NCBI GenBank assembly: GCA_904393855.1
Contig: CAJFNE010000089.1
Span: 1-7,551 of the forward strand
Source: an uncultured Oscillibacter sp.
Lineage (GTDB): Bacteria > Bacillota > Clostridia > Oscillospirales > Oscillospiraceae
Direction: 5' to 3'
Length of the DNA stretch: 7,551 bases
The translations under genes were made by a program, and so were the position numbers. This document shows positions 5,070 to 7,551 of this stretch, in pieces; position 1 is the stretch's first letter, and each line of letters starts with the position of its first letter. The notes beneath the pieces are model-generated. The model worked only from the letters and a program-made list of their open reading frames with translations. It made no database searches and was not told the origin of the DNA.

Positions 5070-5139
5070 GCCGCCGCCTCAGCGGCGTACAAGCGTCCCG
5101 CAGGGACCTTGGCCGGGGCGGGCTCCGCCTGACCCGGCT
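5070..5139. repeat. 70-bp structured direct repeat, copy 2
   Basis: Second copy, offset by exactly 115 bp from copy 1, with the same three hairpins and the GCGTACAAGC box at 5085-5094. It lies 25 bp beyond the AEC gene stop codon, so it forms the 3' untranslated region of that transcript. The rest of the 301-bp gap 4864-5164 holds only the 14-bp array, the 10-bp hairpin and the mutL RBS; no gene is seen. Confidence 0.9.
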
Positions 5140-5164
5140 CTTTTCAGTCAGGGTCCGCCGCTCC

Positions 5165-6082
5165 CTACACCAGCAGGAAGCCGGCCAGCACCGGCACCGT
5201 CACCAGGGAGCAGAGGGTGGTCAGGAATGTGACCTTGGCCATGGTCTGCACGTCCCCGCCGTACTCCATGGCCAGCATGGAGCCGTTGGCCGCCACCGGC
5301 ATGGCCATCTGCAGGATCGCCACGTTCACCGCCATGGCGCCAAGGTTCAGCGGCCACAGCGCCAGCGCCAGCAGCACCGGCAGCGCCACCAGCCGCAGCG
5401 CCGTCATGATCCACAGCCGGGGGGAGGCCAGCACCTCCCGAATGGAGGTCCCCGCCAGCAGGGAGCCGATGATCAGGAGGGACATGGGCACTGTGATGTC
5501 GCCCACAAAGTTCAGGCACTCGCCCACCAGCTGCGGCGGACGAATCCGCAGCAGCGTCATCACCAGGGCCAGCGCGGAGGAGGCCACCGCGGGGCTCAGC
5601 ATCTCTCGCAGGCTGAAATTCTGGAATCCCCCAGTCAGCATCAGCGGCCCCAGGGAGTAGGAGATCAGGTTGAACGGGAGGATCAGGATCACGGCGTAAA
5701 TCATCGCCTCGTCCCCCAGAAAGGCGGTACACACCGGGATGCCGATGAAACCCACGTTGGGGAAGCAAAGGGCGAAGCGCCACACACTGCGCTGCAGGGA
5801 AGTACCTCCCAGCAGCCGGGGTACAAACGCCGCCAGCAGAAAGGAGATGCCGTAGAATGCCGCCGCCGCTTCCAGGATCCCCAGAAGCGTTGAGATATCC
5901 GGCAGCTCCTCGCTGATGGCCACCGCCCCCAGCGTCATGGCCGGCATGGTGATGTTCAGCAGCAGCTTCGTCAGCTTCTGGTCGGTCTCCCCGCCCAGGA
6001 TGCCCAGCTTGTTGGCCAGGTACCCGGCGGCGATCCCCACCAGCACAACACTCATATTGGATAGGCTCGCGAAAAAATTCAT
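5165..6082 (-). CDS. AEC-family transporter (auxin efflux carrier / malate permease type)
   Basis: This 305-residue integral membrane protein has about ten hydrophobic segments, the normal size and topology of the AEC (Mem_trans) family, whose bacterial members export or import small carboxylates such as malate or malonate. What is seen: a first TM at about 8-30 with GIAAGYLANKLGIL; NITMPAMTLGAV (43-54), the conserved Pro-containing segment; FPNVGFIGIPV (107-117), the family hallmark N-x-G-F-x-G-x-P; a second-half copy with ITVPMSLLIIGSLLAG; and the terminal block LQMAMPVAANGSMLAMEYGG followed by TFLTTLCSLVTVPVLAGF, also hallmark. The start has an AGGAGAGAG stretch 8-12 nt upstream. The gene lies 70 bp downstream of the PH-like gene and may share its transcript. 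The substrate cannot be told from sequence. Confidence 0.92.
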   Translation of the reverse strand: MNFFASLSNMSVVLVGIAAGYLANKLGILGGETDQKLTKLLLNITMPAMTLGAVAISEELPDISTLLGILEAAAAFYGISFLLAAFVPRLLGGTSLQRSVWRFALCFPNVGFIGIPVCTAFLGDEAMIYAVILILPFNLISYSLGPLMLTGGFQNFSLREMLSPAVASSALALVMTLLRIRPPQLVGECLNFVGDITVPMSLLIIGSLLAGTSIREVLASPRLWIMTALRLVALPVLLALALWPLNLGAMAVNVAILQMAMPVAANGSMLAMEYGGDVQTMAKVTFLTTLCSLVTVPVLAGFLLV

Positions 6083-6126
6083 AAGGGGTTCTCTCTCCTA
6101 AAACTTGCTCAGAATTCTCAAATGGT

Positions 6127-6142
6127 GCGGGCAGCGGCCCGC
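6127..6142. repeat. 6-bp GC hairpin between the PH-like and AEC genes
   Basis: GCGGGC, AGCG loop, GCCCGC lie 10 bp past the PH-like gene stop codon. No T-run follows on the minus strand, so at most it is a weak attenuator or processing site. Confidence 0.4.
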
Positions 6143-6152
6143 GGGGGCGCTC

Positions 6153-6638
6153 CTACGTCTCCTCCCACCGATCACCGTAGCCCAGGGCCACCACCATGGC
6201 CCGCAGCTGCTGGACGCTCCGCTCCAGATCCTCGCCCTCCGTCAGGGAGCGCAGCACATGGTTCTTCCCGATGGTCTCGATGTTGATGGTCCAGCCGGTC
6301 CCCTTGTGACCCAGGGCGTCCCGGTTAGGCCAGCAGTAGACCTGCCGGATGGAGCTGCGGGGGATGGCCGTCTCGCCCAGATACAGGGTGTCCGGCGTCA
6401 CCCGCCAGGTGCCCGCCTGGGCCTCCGTCCCCCTGGAGAAAAGCTGCGTGCACATCGGGTACAGCACCCGGAAGATCACATAGGCGATCAGCGCGGCCAC
6501 GGCCCCCTGGGCCAGACCCGTCAGCGAGATGCGCTGCATCGCAAGAAACGTCAAGCCCGCGGCGGCCGCCGCCGCCAGGATCAGCCCCGGCAGCACCTGC
6601 CGCCAGCTGCGGGTTTTGATGAGAAGTTCTCCCGACAT
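6153..6638 (-). CDS. Two-TM membrane protein with a C-terminal PH-like domain
   Basis: This is a 161-residue protein I cannot assign to a named gene. Two hydrophobic segments (about 14-34 and 40-60, the first very alanine-rich) form a short membrane hairpin. The remaining 100 residues are soluble and probably cytosolic. They start with WRVTPDTLYLGETAIPRSSI and RQVYCWPN, followed by WTINIETIGKNHVLRSL and a final amphipathic helix (EDLERSVQQLRAMVVAL). A strand-rich stretch followed by a closing helix resembles the bacterial PH/YcxB-like fold, as an inference from pattern only. AGGAAGG lies close to the ATG. It begins 21 nt after the CPBP protease stop and is followed 70 nt later by the AEC gene, so a three-gene transcript is likely. 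It could be an accessory or sensor subunit for a neighbouring membrane protein, but nothing in the sequence proves this. Confidence 0.82.
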   Translation of the reverse strand: MSGELLIKTRSWRQVLPGLILAAAAAAGLTFLAMQRISLTGLAQGAVAALIAYVIFRVLYPMCTQLFSRGTEAQAGTWRVTPDTLYLGETAIPRSSIRQVYCWPNRDALGHKGTGWTINIETIGKNHVLRSLTEGEDLERSVQQLRAMVVALGYGDRWEET

Positions 6639-6659
6639 ATCGTCCTTCCTTTCCCGCCC

Positions 6660-7367
6660 TCACAGCATGGTCCATACGCTCAGGGCGTTGGCCACGGCGT
6701 GGAGGGCAACCGCCGTCCAGAGGGTGCCGCTGTGCTCATAGCTCCAGGCCAGCATCACCCCCGGCACCAGATACTGCACCATCAGCAGAAAATAGGTGAT
6801 GTCCTGATTCACCAGGGCGAACTGCCAGACGTGAAGCAGGGCGAAGAGCAGGCAGCTCACGGCGTAGGCCCCCAGGCGGCTCTTGGATTTCAAATTTCCG
6901 AACACCAGCCCCCGGAAGAGCACCTCCTCCACGAAGGGCGCCAGGAAAATGACGATCAGCAGCGTCATGTGGGGCGCGTCGTCGATCTGGGCGGAGATGG
7001 TGGTGTTGTTCAGGTTCGTCCGGTTTTGGATGAAGAGGTTGCTGAGCCGGTACACCAGCTCGTTGAGGCCGTACAGCCCCACCAGCCCCAGGCCCAGGGT
7101 CTTGACCGCGCCGCCCAGGTTCTCCGTCAGGTACCGGGAGGTCCGGGCCAGGAAGCCGTGGAAGATGATGATGGCGGCGGCAAACAGGATGTAGTAGGTC
7201 AGCACGTTCTGCATGGCGCCGGAGATGGTGGTCCCCAGCAGGTTCCCCGCCAGGCGGAACAGGGGCCCGGCGGCAAAGGGGAGCACCAGCAGGTAGATCA
7301 TGAAGAATACCGTCCCGGCGATCTGCTCCCCCGGGGACATATAGGTGGTTGCTTTTCTTCTGGGCAT
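6660..7367 (-). CDS. CPBP-family intramembrane glutamic endopeptidase
   Basis: This is a 235-residue polytopic membrane protein of the CPBP (CAAX prenyl protease 2 / Rce1-like, ABI) family. Bacterial members cleave membrane-associated peptides or give immunity to bacteriocins. All three family motifs are intact: EEVLFR (E147, E148, R152; motif EExxxR), FALLH (F175, H179; FxxxH), and HAVAN (H223, N227; HxxxN). Hydrophobic segments occur at about 16-36, 55-72, 86-104, 132-146, 165-185, 192-208 and 213-232. A polar loop NRTNLNNTTISAQIDDAP (115-132) precedes the active-site helix. ATG 7367 was chosen over an open frame reaching 7478 because the MPRRK start has a purine-rich AGGAAAGG upstream and the extension runs through repeat hairpins. 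It is the first gene of the CPBP / PH-like / AEC run. Substrate unknown. Confidence 0.93.
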   Translation of the reverse strand: MPRRKATTYMSPGEQIAGTVFFMIYLLVLPFAAGPLFRLAGNLLGTTISGAMQNVLTYYILFAAAIIIFHGFLARTSRYLTENLGGAVKTLGLGLVGLYGLNELVYRLSNLFIQNRTNLNNTTISAQIDDAPHMTLLIVIFLAPFVEEVLFRGLVFGNLKSKSRLGAYAVSCLLFALLHVWQFALVNQDITYFLLMVQYLVPGVMLAWSYEHSGTLWTAVALHAVANALSVWTML

Positions 7368-7407
7368 ATTCCCGCCCTTTCCTGTTGTGAGATGTGTATG
7401 GGCCGCA

Positions 7408-7551
7408 CCCCACCGGGCAAGGCCCGGCGGGGACCCCGCATGGGACTCAAATGGCCGGGCAAAGCCCGCCCATTTCAAGATTTCCGCTTTCAGCGGAAAT
7501 GCTTGTACGCGCCTCCGCGCGGGCCGCCTTTGGCGGCCTCGTTATTGCAGC
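7408..7551. repeat. Hairpin array / mosaic repeat upstream of the CPBP gene
   Basis: Four hairpins lie in about 130 bp. 7408-7432: CCCC and CCGGGC paired with GCCCGG and GGGG, with one mismatch. 7449-7475: AAATGG and CGGGC paired with GCCCG and CCATTT, with one mismatch. 7480-7500: perfect 9-bp ATTTCCGCT/AGCGGAAAT. 7522-7538: perfect 7-bp GGCCGCC/GGCGGCC. On the minus strand the order AATAACGAG, GC hairpin, GCGTACAAGC (7510-7501), hairpins, CGGGGTCCCCG matches the order in 4919-5045. No gene is seen and no promoter is called. The array continues to, and probably past, the right edge. Confidence 0.7.

Noticed and set aside
4891..5139. CRISPR array
   Set aside because: The repeats are two 70-bp copies and a 14-bp tandem array, without regular spacers of constant length and without cas genes.
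7368..7478. 37-residue N-terminal extension of the CPBP protein
   Set aside because: It crosses repeat hairpins, has no RBS, and the first TM segment comes soon after the chosen start.

Overview
The window is a GC-rich stretch of chromosome in which every supported gene lies on the minus strand. Strong AGGAG-type ribosome binding sites, the mutL / miaA / hfq gene neighbourhood and a small DUF6440-like protein point to a GC-rich clostridial Firmicute, probably of the Oscillospiraceae type (Flavonifractor/Oscillibacter-like). The taxonomic call is inference from gene content and composition, not from a search.

Read in the direction of transcription (right to left), the layout is as follows. 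(1) 7551-7368: a hairpin-rich repeat array with no gene. (2) 7367-5165: three membrane-protein genes, namely a CPBP-family intramembrane protease homologue, a two-TM protein with a PH-like cytosolic domain, and an AEC-family carrier. (3) 5164-4864: an intergenic stretch made almost entirely of structured repeats, two 70-bp direct copies plus a 14-bp degenerate tandem array. (4) 4863-2815: mutL, complete, of the endonuclease-carrying type. (5) 2814-2016: about 800 bp without a credible gene. Most of it is a 662-bp unit bounded by 73-bp near-perfect inverted repeats, each with a nested hairpin, and it holds two opposed GTAG-type REP-like hairpins. (6) 2015-1: a tight operon of a DUF6440-like small protein, an AzoR/Flavodoxin_2-family flavoprotein, miaA and hfq. 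The first three genes are separated by 3 nt each; hfq follows miaA by 60 nt and runs off the left edge.

Functionally, mutL (mismatch repair), miaA (tRNA A37 prenylation) and hfq (RNA chaperone) form a neighbourhood that is widespread in bacteria. Here it is interrupted by two extra genes and the inverted-repeat unit. I see no complete novel defence or mobile system. The most interesting material is non-coding: mutually exclusive hairpins in the hfq leader, the inverted-repeat unit with a compensatory base-pair change, and a mosaic repeat family seen at two places in the window.
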